Below, one piece after another: positions 32,940 to 42,148 of a stretch of DNA of 64,000 bases; within the stretch, counting starts at the first letter, position 1, and each line of letters starts with the position of its first letter. Source of the DNA: CAG-411 sp963643465 (GTDB lineage: Bacteria > Bacillota > Clostridia > Lachnospirales > Lachnospiraceae); assembly GCA_963643465.1 (NCBI GenBank), contig CAVIJT010000001.1, forward strand, positions 1 to 64,000, in the 5' to 3' direction. Both the position numbers and the translations under genes were made by a program. Below the pieces are notes generated by a model. It was not told where the DNA came from. It ran no database searches and saw only the letters and a list, made by a program, of their open reading frames with translations.

Positions 32940-34635
32940 CTTTGTATTGTTTCTTATCTTCATACATACGGTCATCTGCCATCTGATACAACTTCTCGCT
33001 ATTACGCTCCTGCAATTCATCACTTGTAGCATACCCACATGAAATTGCTAAATCTACATTGCGCTGTTTCTGATTCTTGTGCTGGATATTTATATAAAAC
33101 TTCTCTAATAATGCTTCTATCTCCGCTTTTTTTCCAGTCTTTAAAATTGCAATAAATTCATCGCCACCCATTCGACCAACTACTCCATGCTCTGAAAAAG
33201 ATTCAAAAATCACATCTGCAGCCTCCTGGATCAGAATGTCTCCCTGACTATGCCCATAATTGTCATTGGCCTGTTTTAAATTATTTAAATCAAAGCTTAT
33301 AACCGTATAGTCCGACATCTTTTTCTCATCAAGCATTTTCATATGTTCCGAACAATAACGTCGGTTCGGTAGCTGTGTCAAATCATCAGTATAGGCACTC
33401 TTAATCAAAAAGTTCCGCTCTGTCTCTTCCATCAATTTCTTTGATATGCTATGATAAAATTCAAAAATCAAAATGTACAAAAACAAAATGATACCAACTC
33501 CGGACACGCCTTTTATTTCCATCGTTCCAGCATAATATCGGTTGTTCCAATAACTTAATAAATCATATCCAATACAACCAACAACAATAAGTAATCCAAA
33601 CAGATATACTTTGCTATTAAAATGACCATAACGAATATTTTTTATAATCACAATTGCAAAATAAATTAAATTCACCACGATCAATATCTGCATATATTTT
33701 AGAGATGCTGCACAATGCACCTTATCTATCGTATGCCAATATATGGTTATCACATCAAATATAAATTGTATTGCAAATAAAATCCAATATGTAATTTTGA
33801 ACGCTTTGCTATTCAACACTTTCACATAGTCATACATATAAACAATAATCGGTATTGGTGCCAAATACAATGCCATATATTCCACAAATGACACCGAATA
33901 TAATGGTATGGAATAAATAAGCACTACATTATAATAGCATAGAGTCCATAATCCTATACATATAGAAAACGCCGCAAGACATAACATTCTCACATATTTT
34001 CTTGAAAACAGTAAGGCAATAACTGTAATCATAAGTACAGATACTCCACAAATAACAAAAAAACTTCCTAAAAACATAGGAAGACGATTCTCAGTAAGAA
34101 ACGCCCGATAAGCATGGTTCCATTCATATATCCGAATCGAATCAAACTTTGAAAATACATAATCTTCCGCTACCTGCATTGTAATCTTTAACTGTTTTCC
34201 TTTATATTCATTTGGAACATTAATAAATTGAAAACCACTACCTACTGTTTTATTGGCCTCTAAACGTTCATATCCATATTCATATACCTGTTCCCCCTGT
34301 ATATACATTTTTACAGCACAATGCCTTATGTGTAACCGCAAAGCTGCCTCTACCATATCCCAATCTTTTGGCAATTGCCTTTGCATTGTAATGATATCGC
34401 CTTTCCTTATTGCCGGAAAAGTAAGCTCACTCAACGTTACATCCATATAATCCTGATCATTAATCGTTATATCCCAATGTGTATCCAATAAAATATGTTG
34501 TGAAACCTCCGGATAGTCTTTACAAAGCAAATCATCCGCCTTAGGCAACAATATAACGATATTGAAAACTACATACACAATCCATACAACTTGCAAAAAT
34601 CTTTTTAATTTCGTATTTTTTTTCTTTTCCTGCAT
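32923..34635 (-). CDS. Membrane diguanylate cyclase (GGDEF)
   Basis: This 570-aa protein has an N-terminal helix (12-32), an extracytoplasmic sensor region (33-185, 7TMR-DISM-like), about eight membrane helices (190-400), and a GGDEF domain with the active site GGDEF at 490-494 (GRMGGDEF). The RxxD inhibitory site expected just before it is absent, so product inhibition at that site is unlikely. It should make c-di-GMP from GTP at the membrane in response to an outside signal. GAGGGG is 7 nt before the ATG. A c-di-GMP-I riboswitch precedes it, so its product probably controls its own expression. Confidence 0.93.
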   Translation of the reverse strand: MQEKKKNTKLKRFLQVVWIVYVVFNIVILLPKADDLLCKDYPEVSQHILLDTHWDITINDQDYMDVTLSELTFPAIRKGDIITMQRQLPKDWDMVEAALRLHIRHCAVKMYIQGEQVYEYGYERLEANKTVGSGFQFINVPNEYKGKQLKITMQVAEDYVFSKFDSIRIYEWNHAYRAFLTENRLPMFLGSFFVICGVSVLMITVIALLFSRKYVRMLCLAAFSICIGLWTLCYYNVVLIYSIPLYSVSFVEYMALYLAPIPIIVYMYDYVKVLNSKAFKITYWILFAIQFIFDVITIYWHTIDKVHCAASLKYMQILIVVNLIYFAIVIIKNIRYGHFNSKVYLFGLLIVVGCIGYDLLSYWNNRYYAGTMEIKGVSGVGIILFLYILIFEFYHSISKKLMEETERNFLIKSAYTDDLTQLPNRRYCSEHMKMLDEKKMSDYTVISFDLNNLKQANDNYGHSQGDILIQEAADVIFESFSEHGVVGRMGGDEFIAILKTGKKAEIEALLEKFYINIQHKNQKQRNVDLAISCGYATSDELQERNSEKLYQMADDRMYEDKKQYKEERNG

Positions 34636-34680
34636 ATATCATCCCCTCTTTATCACTCTTAATTCCAAAGAATTTCCCCC

Positions 34681-34726
34681 CAAAAAACAAAAAGACACTG
34701 CCGGAAACATATATTCCAACAATGTC
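34681..34726 (-). terminator. Expression-platform terminator of the c-di-GMP riboswitch
   Basis: The arms 34694-34706 and 34714-34726 form a stem (GACA/TGTC, TG/CA, GGAA/TTCC with two internal mismatches), followed on the minus strand by T5GT6. It lies between the aptamer and the coding start at 34635. Confidence 0.8.
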
Positions 34727-34732
34727 AACACA

Positions 34733-34806
34733 GACTCCGGTAACTGGCTGCCATTTTCAGGCCCTATAGCTTTGCGTCATAAGTTTTCACTTACTTTGCC
34801 CTTTCT
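34733..34806 (-). promoter_or_regulatory. c-di-GMP-I (GEMM-I) riboswitch aptamer
   Basis: In the transcript direction the aptamer reads GGGCAAAG, a GAAA-capped P2 stem (AAGTGAAAACTT), GACGCAAAGC, AGGGCC, and GGCAGCCAG followed by TTACCG. These are the conserved GEMM-I blocks in order, including the tetraloop and the CAGCCAG side of P3. The transcript start near 34803 places the aptamer at the very 5' end. Confidence 0.93.
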
Positions 34807-34809
34807 ATC

Positions 34810-34838
34810 AGTATACCATACTACCGAAATCAAAACAA
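34810..34838 (-). promoter_or_regulatory. Promoter of the riboswitch-cyclase transcript
   Basis: Minus strand TTGTTT (34838-34833), 17-bp spacer, TATACT (34815-34810). Confidence 0.78.
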
Positions 34839-34885
34839 TATTTTTTGGTTGTTTTGCATGCTTTCTTACTTCTTTTTGATTATTT

Positions 34886-35575
34886 TTATACATTTTGCCC
34901 TATTTGATACGGTATCTCATAACTAATCCACAAACCATCTGGCTCCACGGTACACCCAAGACAACGTATTTTCACACCAGCAATTTCTGCCTCTTTTAAA
35001 ACAGTACCAAAAGCAGGATGCGTGGCAATATTAGGTTCAAACTGTTTCATGCCCTCCATCTGAATAACAAAAAGGATATACGCATCATAACCTTCTTCCA
35101 TACAGGCTATCAGTTCCTGCATATGTTTTATGCCCCGTTCTGTGGGAGCATCCGGAAAACGGGCAATTCCATTTTCTTCCAGAGTGACTCCTTTTACTTC
35201 CAAAAAAATTTTTTTCTTTTCTGTTTCTACATAAAAATCAAATCGGGAGTTTTTATACTTTGTCTCAGGCCTTGCCATTATAATATCAGGAAACAGGACT
35301 GATAAATATTCGCCTACTACCTTGTTTGGTGCCTGACTATCCATATTTACCAACATATCCCCCTTATATACAGCAATCAAATCATATCTGGTCTTTCGAT
35401 TTGGGTTATCTTTGCAATCTTCTAAAAAAACAATCGCTCCCTCTACCAAAAGTTCCCTGCACCTTCCGGTATTTTTTACATGACAGGTAACTTCTTCTCC
35501 GTCTAGATCCACTATGGCTATAAAACGATTGGGTCTTCTTAAAAAGCGACCTTTACATATGTTTCCATATTGCAC
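34886..35575 (-). CDS. sfsA: SfsA-family DNA/RNA-interacting nuclease-like protein
   Basis: This 229-aa protein matches SfsA: an N-terminal OB fold (GRFLRRPNRFIAIV; HVKNTGRCRELL) and a PD-(D/E)XK-like domain with SRFDFY, FLEVKGVTL and FPDAPTERG. E. coli SfsA was named for sugar fermentation stimulation; the biochemical activity is unsettled. Length is standard. It starts 13 bp after the HAD gene on the same strand. Confidence 0.95.
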   Translation of the reverse strand: MQYGNICKGRFLRRPNRFIAIVDLDGEEVTCHVKNTGRCRELLVEGAIVFLEDCKDNPNRKTRYDLIAVYKGDMLVNMDSQAPNKVVGEYLSVLFPDIIMARPETKYKNSRFDFYVETEKKKIFLEVKGVTLEENGIARFPDAPTERGIKHMQELIACMEEGYDAYILFVIQMEGMKQFEPNIATHPAFGTVLKEAEIAGVKIRCLGCTVEPDGLWISYEIPYQIGQNV

Positions 35576-35588
35576 TTTTCTGTCCTCC

Positions 35589-36239
35589 TCAAAGCAATGC
35601 CTCTTTCAATTGGTCCACACTATCTACCACCACATCAGCTCCAGCTTGTGATAATTCTTGCTTTCCTCCATATCCATACGTTACCCCTATGGCTGGCAAT
35701 CCATTCTCATGCGCTCCAAAAATGTCAAATTTGCGGTCACCTACCATAACCATATGTTTCTTCTCTTTTTCGCCTCCAAGAAGTTTTATGGCATCCTCCA
35801 CAACTTCCTCTTTTTCTCCTCGTCTTCCATCCATATATGCTCCAACTACGTGTGAAAAACAAGAGCGGATTCCAAAATAATCTAAAATTTGCTCCACATA
35901 AAGAGTCGGTTTTGAACTTGCAATAGCAAGCTCACATCCCTCAGTCTTCAACATTTCCAACAATTCCTTCATCCCCGGATATAAGGTATTCTCATATAAC
36001 CCTTTCTTTCCAAATCTCTCTCTGTATTTTTCGATGGCAACCACCGCATCTTCCTCTGTCATATGATAAAATTCCATAAAGGACTGTTTCAACGGTGGTC
36101 CAATTACTGGCTCTAACTCATCCAGATTTTCCACAGAAATTCCAAAGAAATTCAGTGCATATTGAAAACTTTTTGTAATTCCTATTTTAGGATCTGAAAC
36201 AGTGCCATCCAAATCAAACAAAATTTTTTGATATTTCAT
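35589..36239 (-). CDS. HAD-superfamily phosphatase, phosphoglycolate phosphatase-like
   Basis: This 216-aa hydrolase has HAD motif I FDLDGTVSD (about 7-15), a helical cap (IGPPLKQSF), motif II ASSKPT, and motif IV MVGDRKFDIFGA. Substrates in this subgroup include phosphoglycolate, pyrophosphate and sugar phosphates; the sequence does not decide. The start at 36239 is supported by GAGGAAT 10 nt upstream. Confidence 0.9.
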   Translation of the reverse strand: MKYQKILFDLDGTVSDPKIGITKSFQYALNFFGISVENLDELEPVIGPPLKQSFMEFYHMTEEDAVVAIEKYRERFGKKGLYENTLYPGMKELLEMLKTEGCELAIASSKPTLYVEQILDYFGIRSCFSHVVGAYMDGRRGEKEEVVEDAIKLLGGEKEKKHMVMVGDRKFDIFGAHENGLPAIGVTYGYGGKQELSQAGADVVVDSVDQLKEALL

Positions 36240-36364
36240 CTCTGATTCCTCTTTTCTATGAAGCAGTTGCAAAACTTATGTTCATAAATCTTTGCTATGG
36301 GTTTATAGTTACAACCATTTTACTGATTATCCCTATCTTTTGCAATAGAAAAGAGAAATTCCTA

Positions 36365-38380
36365 TTATAGCCGCACAATTTTATAGTATACTTTAGCTGT
36401 AAGCCAATAAATTGCAAAATAAACAAGCCCAAACACTATATAAGTAAAAAGAATACCGAAAAAGAATAGAGATGTTTCTGTTGTAAATAAGGTTCTAAGC
36501 AATTTCAATAGTATAGGAAAGGCAACGATTGTATGCGCTAACGCCAATACCAATGGAGAGAAAAAGACCAATTTAATCTGACTATAAATAGACTTTTGTA
36601 CTTCTTTCTTTGTCATTCCTACTTTCTGCATAATCTGAAATCGGTTTCTATCTTCATACCCTTCTGAAATCTGCTTATAATATATAATTAGCATAGTCAC
36701 AAATAAAAATACAACTCCAAGCATAATTCCCAAAACAAGTAAACTTCCATTCAAATTATAATAGTTTTCCTTTGTCTGTTCCTTTGCTTCATAATTTATA
36801 TGCACAACTTCTTTATCACTGAGTCGCTTCACAATTTCTTTTTCTACCGCATCTTCCACTTTTCTTTTCTTATCTACACTTCCCTTTAAATCACACATAT
36901 ACTGATGCTCCATAGCAGAAGCGTTATTTCCGTAACTTTTTTCCTGTGTGTCGTAAATTTTTTGAAGCATAGCGTCATCCGCTACTACAAATTCCAAACA
37001 ATTATATAAAGTATACGCACTCATTTCTACCGGATACTGCTTCAATTTTGTTTTGATTTCTACCGTATCTCCTGCAATAGATAATGTACCACTGTAGGAT
37101 TTGGTATTGTTTTTTTCTTCGTAACATGCTACTTGATTTCCAGAAAGTTCCACCTTTTCTCCTGTAAGTGCCTCATACTGCTTGGCTGTCATAAAACAAC
37201 ACATTACCACATTGCTGGTAAATCCCTCTTTTAAATCTGTGGAAAAATTTTTCCCATCGTCATCATGGTATGCTGCCATAAAATAATCCTGTGTATAACT
37301 TTTTTCTACTTCTACCTGATACTTTTCTGCCTGCTCTTTTACAATCTGATCAAGCATTTCATCCACTTCTTCTACCGTATAACCATCCATATGCACATTT
37401 GCAACGGATATATCCGCCGGACATCTTTTATTGGTAGAATCCTCAATTCCCACATACATATTTACGGTTGTAGAAATCATAACGATTACCGCTGTAGACA
37501 ATATACAAATGGATGCCAGTCCTACTGCATTTTGTTTCATACGATATAAAAGGCCAGAAACCGCTGTCATATGTGTAGGATGATAGTAAAAACTTTTCTT
37601 TTTCTTCAACATTTTCAAAATACCAATACTGCCTGCTATAAATATGCAATAGGTTCCGATAATAACAAGTACCACTGCAAGAAAGAATAAAAATATAGCT
37701 TTCAGCGGGCTTTCTACAGAAAGAGAAATGCCATACCCACCTCCCAGTGCAAGTACACCGATTATTAAAGTAATCCATTTTATTTTTGGCTCTTTCTCTC
37801 CCACTTTATCACTTTTCATCATTTCAATTGGTTTCATTCTTGCCACACTAATACTATTCACAACACAAATGCCAAAATAAATCACTAGAAATAATAAAAC
37901 ACTCCGTACAATGGAAGTTCCACTGGCATAAAAACCTAAAACAAGTTCCAATTTTAACAAATGACAAATGCAAAGAATACACAGTTTATATAAAAGAACA
38001 CCTACCAAAATTCCACCTACTGCGGATACAACAAAAGTAATCATTGTTTCCATAAGCATAATGCCATTTACATGCCTTTTTTCCAATCCTAACACATGGA
38101 ACAGCCCCAGCTCTTTCTTTCGTTGTTTCATCAAAAAACTATTGGTATATAACAATAATATGACCGATAAAATAGCTAATACGTTTACTCCTATCTCCAT
38201 AATACCTGGAAGAACATCGCCTCCTCTGCCGCTACGGAGTTTTTCATCAATAGAAATGGTATATACAATATAAAATACTGCTACTAAACCAATACTGGTA
38301 ATCATCTGAGGCAAATATAGTTGCTTATTTTTGCGCAAATTCGAAAACGCAAATTTCATATAAAAACGTAATCTACTCAT
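36365..38380 (-). CDS. BceB-type ABC transporter permease
   Basis: This 671-aa permease has about ten membrane helices, an N-terminal group of helices with FtsX motifs (helices 2-4, after LGLFHVLG), and a large extracellular domain of about 200 aa (roughly 310-520) before the last helices. This is the BceB/VraG layout used in antimicrobial-peptide sensing and detoxification. It overlaps the ATPase gene by 8 bp with GGAGGAG upstream. The adjacent two-component system supports a Bce module. Confidence 0.92.
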   Translation of the reverse strand: MSRLRFYMKFAFSNLRKNKQLYLPQMITSIGLVAVFYIVYTISIDEKLRSGRGGDVLPGIMEIGVNVLAILSVILLLYTNSFLMKQRKKELGLFHVLGLEKRHVNGIMLMETMITFVVSAVGGILVGVLLYKLCILCICHLLKLELVLGFYASGTSIVRSVLLFLVIYFGICVVNSISVARMKPIEMMKSDKVGEKEPKIKWITLIIGVLALGGGYGISLSVESPLKAIFLFFLAVVLVIIGTYCIFIAGSIGILKMLKKKKSFYYHPTHMTAVSGLLYRMKQNAVGLASICILSTAVIVMISTTVNMYVGIEDSTNKRCPADISVANVHMDGYTVEEVDEMLDQIVKEQAEKYQVEVEKSYTQDYFMAAYHDDDGKNFSTDLKEGFTSNVVMCCFMTAKQYEALTGEKVELSGNQVACYEEKNNTKSYSGTLSIAGDTVEIKTKLKQYPVEMSAYTLYNCLEFVVADDAMLQKIYDTQEKSYGNNASAMEHQYMCDLKGSVDKKRKVEDAVEKEIVKRLSDKEVVHINYEAKEQTKENYYNLNGSLLVLGIMLGVVFLFVTMLIIYYKQISEGYEDRNRFQIMQKVGMTKKEVQKSIYSQIKLVFFSPLVLALAHTIVAFPILLKLLRTLFTTETSLFFFGILFTYIVFGLVYFAIYWLTAKVYYKIVRL

Positions 38381-39140
38381 GATTCTCCTCCTTGTTTGTC
38401 AATGCTGTGAGGGCATCTGAGATTTTCTGATACATCTCTTCCTTTGTCTGTTCCCCACGATAAATCTGATGAAATACCACTCCATCTCTTAAAAACAACA
38501 CACGATTTGCATGGGAAGCTGCTCTGATTGAATGTGTAACCATGCAAATAGTCTGTCCTTCCTGATTAATCTGTTCAAATAAATGAAGCAAAGCATCTGC
38601 CGCCTTTGAATCCAAAGCACCTGTTGGCTCATCTGCTAAAATGAGTTTTGGATTGGTAATCAACGCTCTTGCCACAGCCACTCTTTGTTTTTGCCCTCCG
38701 GAAATTTCATAAGGATATTTTTCTAACAAATGGGCAATTCCCAATTTCTCCACAATCCTTTCCATCTTTCCCTGTATCTCTTTTATACTTTTTCCACTAA
38801 GTACCATAGGAAGATAAATATTATCCTTTACATTAAAGGTATCTAACAGATTAAAGTCCTGAAATACAAATCCCAGATTTTCTCGACGAAATACCGCCAT
38901 GTCTTTTTCTTTTATATCTGCCATATCTTTTCCTTGTAAAAGTACCTTCCCATCTGTTGGACGATCCAGTGCAGCCAAAATATTAAGCAATGTGGTTTTT
39001 CCGGATCCTGACTCACCCATAATTGCAATATATTCTCCCTGCTCTACAGAAAAAGACACATTGGCTAATGCCTGAACCTGGTTTCCTCCAAATCTTGTAG
39101 TATACATTTTTCTTAAACAATCCACTTCTAACAACTTCAT
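38373..39140 (-). CDS. BceA-type ABC transporter ATPase
   Basis: This 255-aa ATPase shows Walker A GESGSGKTT (about 39-47), Q loop, signature SGGQKQRVAVA and Walker B LILADEPTG, and is of the LolD/MacB/BceA type. It pairs with the overlapping permease. A terminator (39232-39276) separates it from the SDR gene upstream, so it has its own transcript; a weak TTAAAA-N17-TATAAA lies about 40 bp upstream. Confidence 0.94.
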   Translation of the reverse strand: MKLLEVDCLRKMYTTRFGGNQVQALANVSFSVEQGEYIAIMGESGSGKTTLLNILAALDRPTDGKVLLQGKDMADIKEKDMAVFRRENLGFVFQDFNLLDTFNVKDNIYLPMVLSGKSIKEIQGKMERIVEKLGIAHLLEKYPYEISGGQKQRVAVARALITNPKLILADEPTGALDSKAADALLHLFEQINQEGQTICMVTHSIRAASHANRVLFLRDGVVFHQIYRGEQTKEEMYQKISDALTALTNKEENHE

Positions 39141-39231
39141 TTCATTGCCTCCTTGATACGCTTTTAAGTAATGGTAAAACTTTTATAATCTACCAAAAAA
39201 TATGTTTTAACTTTCTTTATCAGTATAACAA

Positions 39232-39276
39232 AAGGGGCAAATGTCCAACATTGAATGTTGTGACATTTTGCCCCTT
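39232..39276. terminator. Long terminator of the SDR gene
   Basis: AAGGGGCAAATGTC (39232-39245) pairs with GACATTTTGCCCCTT (39262-39276), and the loop itself pairs CAACATT/AATGTTG, giving about 20 bp of near-continuous stem with TTTT on the minus side and a T-rich plus side. Confidence 0.88.
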
Positions 39277-39323
39277 CTATGTGACACTTTTGTAAGATTA
39301 GGAAATACATCGACTCCTAATTT

Positions 39324-40094
39324 CTATATTTTCTGCTGCCACAGCCACACTTGCATCATTGCCCGTTGTGGCAATATCTTTGCAATCAAATGCGCCATTT
39401 TCACATAAGCACTGTAAACAGAAATATCCTTTCCTTTTTTTGCATCCTGCATTGCCTTTTTCGCCACACAATCTGCTGTAACCATACCAGTAAAATTTTG
39501 AATGGTTTTCTTTGCTCCAATATTTGCCCTTGTAAATAACTCTGTATCAATCCAGCCCGGACAAACAGCCGTAACACAAATACCACGCTCTTTTAATTCT
39601 ACGTTCAACGCTCTGGAATAATTTCTTACAAACGCCTTTGTAGATGCGTATATATTCTGGTAAGGAAGGGGCTGAAACGATGCCTGTGAAGCAATATTAA
39701 TAATATGAGAACCGCTACGCATATATGGAATACACGCAAGCCCCATAGCAACCACACCAGAACAATTTAAGTCTATCATGTTAATCGATTCCTCTATACT
39801 TACATCCTCATAGGAACCAAATTTATCGTATCCTGCATTATTTACCAGATAACGAACTGCCGGACGCTCTTTATCCAATATTGTTTCAAATTTTTTAATG
39901 GCATTTTTTTCGGATAAATCCAAAGAAAAACAGCGCACTTTTTCTCCAAATTCTTCCTTTAATGCTGAAAGCCTTTGTTTATTACGTGCAATTGCCCAGA
40001 TTTCATGCACTTTTTCCCCTGTCATCAACTTGACAAATTCTTTTCCTAATCCACTGCTTGCTCCCGTTACCACTGCAATTATTTTTTGTGCCAT
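39324..40094 (-). CDS. Short-chain dehydrogenase/reductase
   Basis: This 256-aa Rossmann-fold oxidoreductase has TGASSGLG (10-17), NNAG (85-88), catalytic Ser (about 136-139) and YASTK (Tyr149, Lys153). It uses NAD(P)H; the substrate cannot be told. It lies between the Bce-type kinase and ABC genes but has its own TTGACA-N17-TAGACT promoter and a strong terminator, so it may be an unrelated insertion. Confidence 0.92.
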   Translation of the reverse strand: MAQKIIAVVTGASSGLGKEFVKLMTGEKVHEIWAIARNKQRLSALKEEFGEKVRCFSLDLSEKNAIKKFETILDKERPAVRYLVNNAGYDKFGSYEDVSIEESINMIDLNCSGVVAMGLACIPYMRSGSHIINIASQASFQPLPYQNIYASTKAFVRNYSRALNVELKERGICVTAVCPGWIDTELFTRANIGAKKTIQNFTGMVTADCVAKKAMQDAKKGKDISVYSAYVKMAHLIAKILPQRAMMQVWLWQQKI

Positions 40095-40117
40095 AATACC
40101 CCTCCTTTTTATCTTTT

Positions 40118-40146
40118 AGTCTAGCATTGGTGGAAAACAATGTCAA
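40118..40146 (-). promoter_or_regulatory. Promoter of the SDR gene
   Basis: Minus strand TTGACA (40146-40141), 17-bp spacer, TAGACT (40123-40118), 24 bp before the start codon. Confidence 0.75.
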
Positions 40147-40182
40147 TTCTCACACCATGGCAAAATACTACTTTTCTCCCCA

Positions 40183-41184
40183 TTATCCCACTCGCTCTTG
40201 AGATATTTTTATAAAAATGGTTGTTCCAACTCCCGGTTCTGATTCCGCATCTAGTCCCAAGGAAAGTTTTTCTGCAATTTTTTTACAAAGATACAACCCC
40301 AATCCAGTAGATTTTTTATTTGCCCTTCCATTATAGCCAGTAAATCCTTTTTCAAAAATTCTTGGCAAATCTTCTTTTGCAATTCCTATTCCGGTATCTG
40401 TAATACATAACTCTTTCTTTTCATTACATCCAATGGTAATGGTTCCCTGTTTTGTATACTTTACCGCATTGGACAAAATTTGCTCCACCATAAACTGAAA
40501 CCATTTTTCATCTGTTACTATATTTTCTAAAATTGGCTCATATACCAATCGTATCTTCCGCCGGATAAACTGAGGCGCATATTTGTGAATTGCCTGTTTT
40601 ACAATGCCATCAATGGAATACTCCTGAAAAACAAAATCACTTCCATCTTCCCCCAATCTAATATAACAAAGTACCATTTCCACATATTGCTCTACTCGAA
40701 ACAATTCTGCCAAAAGTTCTTTGTGTTCCTTCGTATCTTCTCCCTGCAAAATCATCTGCATGACAGCAATCGGTGTTTTAATCTGATGTACCCATGTAGT
40801 GTAATAATCTAAACTTTCTTGTTTCCAGCTTTTCCAGTCCGCTAGCTGCTTTTTGTAAAGCTCACCAAGTTCCCATATCATATTTTGATAATCCTGCTCT
40901 ACAACATTGTTTGCCTTTGGCATTTGTCCATAACATAATGCAAGGTTATGCTGTATCTGTTCCCTCTGCTTAGACTGCCTATAAAACGTTCCAAACTGCG
41001 CCAATAAACAAAATATTCCAAACATTGCACAAAGACTGACACTATACCATATAGCTTCCATTTCTACATCATACAAAAGAAATACGGTAATCTGAATTGC
41101 CACACAGCCAAAGTAAAATAAAATGCTTTTTCTATATTGTTTCAAAAATTCTCCCAATATATGACACCATGTTTTCTTTTTCAT
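40183..41184 (-). CDS. BceS-type intramembrane-sensing histidine kinase
   Basis: This 333-aa kinase has two close membrane helices (about 20-38 and 46-66) with almost no extracellular loop, the hallmark of kinases that sense through their ABC partner. The phosphoacceptor is His133 (WVHQIKTPIAVM); ATP-binding N box QILSNAVKYT, G1 DTGIGI and G2 STGLGLYL follow. It pairs with the response regulator 28 bp upstream. Confidence 0.94.
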   Translation of the reverse strand: MKKKTWCHILGEFLKQYRKSILFYFGCVAIQITVFLLYDVEMEAIWYSVSLCAMFGIFCLLAQFGTFYRQSKQREQIQHNLALCYGQMPKANNVVEQDYQNMIWELGELYKKQLADWKSWKQESLDYYTTWVHQIKTPIAVMQMILQGEDTKEHKELLAELFRVEQYVEMVLCYIRLGEDGSDFVFQEYSIDGIVKQAIHKYAPQFIRRKIRLVYEPILENIVTDEKWFQFMVEQILSNAVKYTKQGTITIGCNEKKELCITDTGIGIAKEDLPRIFEKGFTGYNGRANKKSTGLGLYLCKKIAEKLSLGLDAESEPGVGTTIFIKISQERVG

Positions 41185-41212
41185 TCTGCCTCCTATGATT
41201 TCGTACGAATAC

Positions 41213-41884
41213 TTATTCTACTATGTACCCAAGTCCTACTTTGGTTTTTATAAATCCAGTAAGTCCCATCTGTTCTATTTTTTTGCGCAATCGATTCACA
41301 TTCACGGTAAGCGTGTTATCCTCTACATAACAATCCATCTGCCAAAGTTTTGTCATCAACGTATCACGGCTTACTACTTTTCCTCGACTTTCCATAAGTG
41401 TCTGCAAAATACGGAATTCGTTTTTGGTTAATTCCACACGCTCTCCTTTGTAATTTGCTGAGGCATCAGACAAATTTAACATCATTCCCTTATGCTCCAA
41501 CAAATTGGATGCGGAACCCATATCATAGGTACGGCGAAGCATTGCTTGTATTTTTGCCATCATTACCTGTAAATCCACCGGTTTTGCAATAAAGTCATCG
41601 CCACCCATATTCATAGCCATAACAATATTCATATTGTCTGCCGTAGAAGAGAGAAAAACAATAGGAACGTTAGATATTTTTCGAATTTGACTACACCAAT
41701 GATAGCCATTGAAAAATGGAAGTGTAATATCCAATAGCACCATATGGGGATCAAATTGTGCAAACTCTTCCATCACATTTTGAAAATTCTCCACCACATG
41801 ACTGCTGTGTCCCCAAGTCTCAATTTGCTTTTTCATTACTTCAGCCATAGTAAAATCATCTTCTACAATCATAATCCGATACAT
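41213..41884 (-). CDS. BceR-type OmpR-family response regulator
   Basis: This 223-aa regulator has a receiver (Asp9/10 acidic pocket, phosphoacceptor Asp52 in VLLDITLPF, Lys in AKPVD) and a C-terminal winged helix (about 125-223). The ATG at 41884 follows AGAGAGG; the 26-residue extension is dropped. An inverted repeat GTTCAC-N6-GTGAAC at 42007-42024 upstream is a possible operator. It probably controls the bceAB-like genes at 36-39 kb. Confidence 0.93.
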   Translation of the reverse strand: MYRIMIVEDDFTMAEVMKKQIETWGHSSHVVENFQNVMEEFAQFDPHMVLLDITLPFFNGYHWCSQIRKISNVPIVFLSSTADNMNIVMAMNMGGDDFIAKPVDLQVMMAKIQAMLRRTYDMGSASNLLEHKGMMLNLSDASANYKGERVELTKNEFRILQTLMESRGKVVSRDTLMTKLWQMDCYVEDNTLTVNVNRLRKKIEQMGLTGFIKTKVGLGYIVE

Positions 41885-42069
41885 AATTACTGCCTCTCTT
41901 TCTAGTTTTCCTGCCTGTTCAAGCCCATGCACTTCCCAATATACTATTTCACATTTTAGCATACCACTTTTAAAATTACCACTATCCTTACAAACACTTC
42001 ATTACCGTTCACAGGTATGTGAACTGCAACAACCCTTCATTTTCTCGCTACTGGCGCGAGCAAAATACA

Positions 42070-42118
42070 TTGCAACTTTTCTGTATTTATAGTACAATAT
42101 AAACAGAATGTATGTTCG
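42070..42118 (+). promoter_or_regulatory. dinB promoter with a LexA-like site
   Basis: TTGCAA (42070-42075), 17-bp spacer, TACAAT (42093-42098). AGAATGTATGTTCG (42105-42118) follows at the expected transcript start and matches GAAC-N4-GTTC at seven of eight core positions. Confidence 0.72.
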
Positions 42119-42148
42119 TTTTTAGTTTATACCAAAAAGGAGGTCCTT

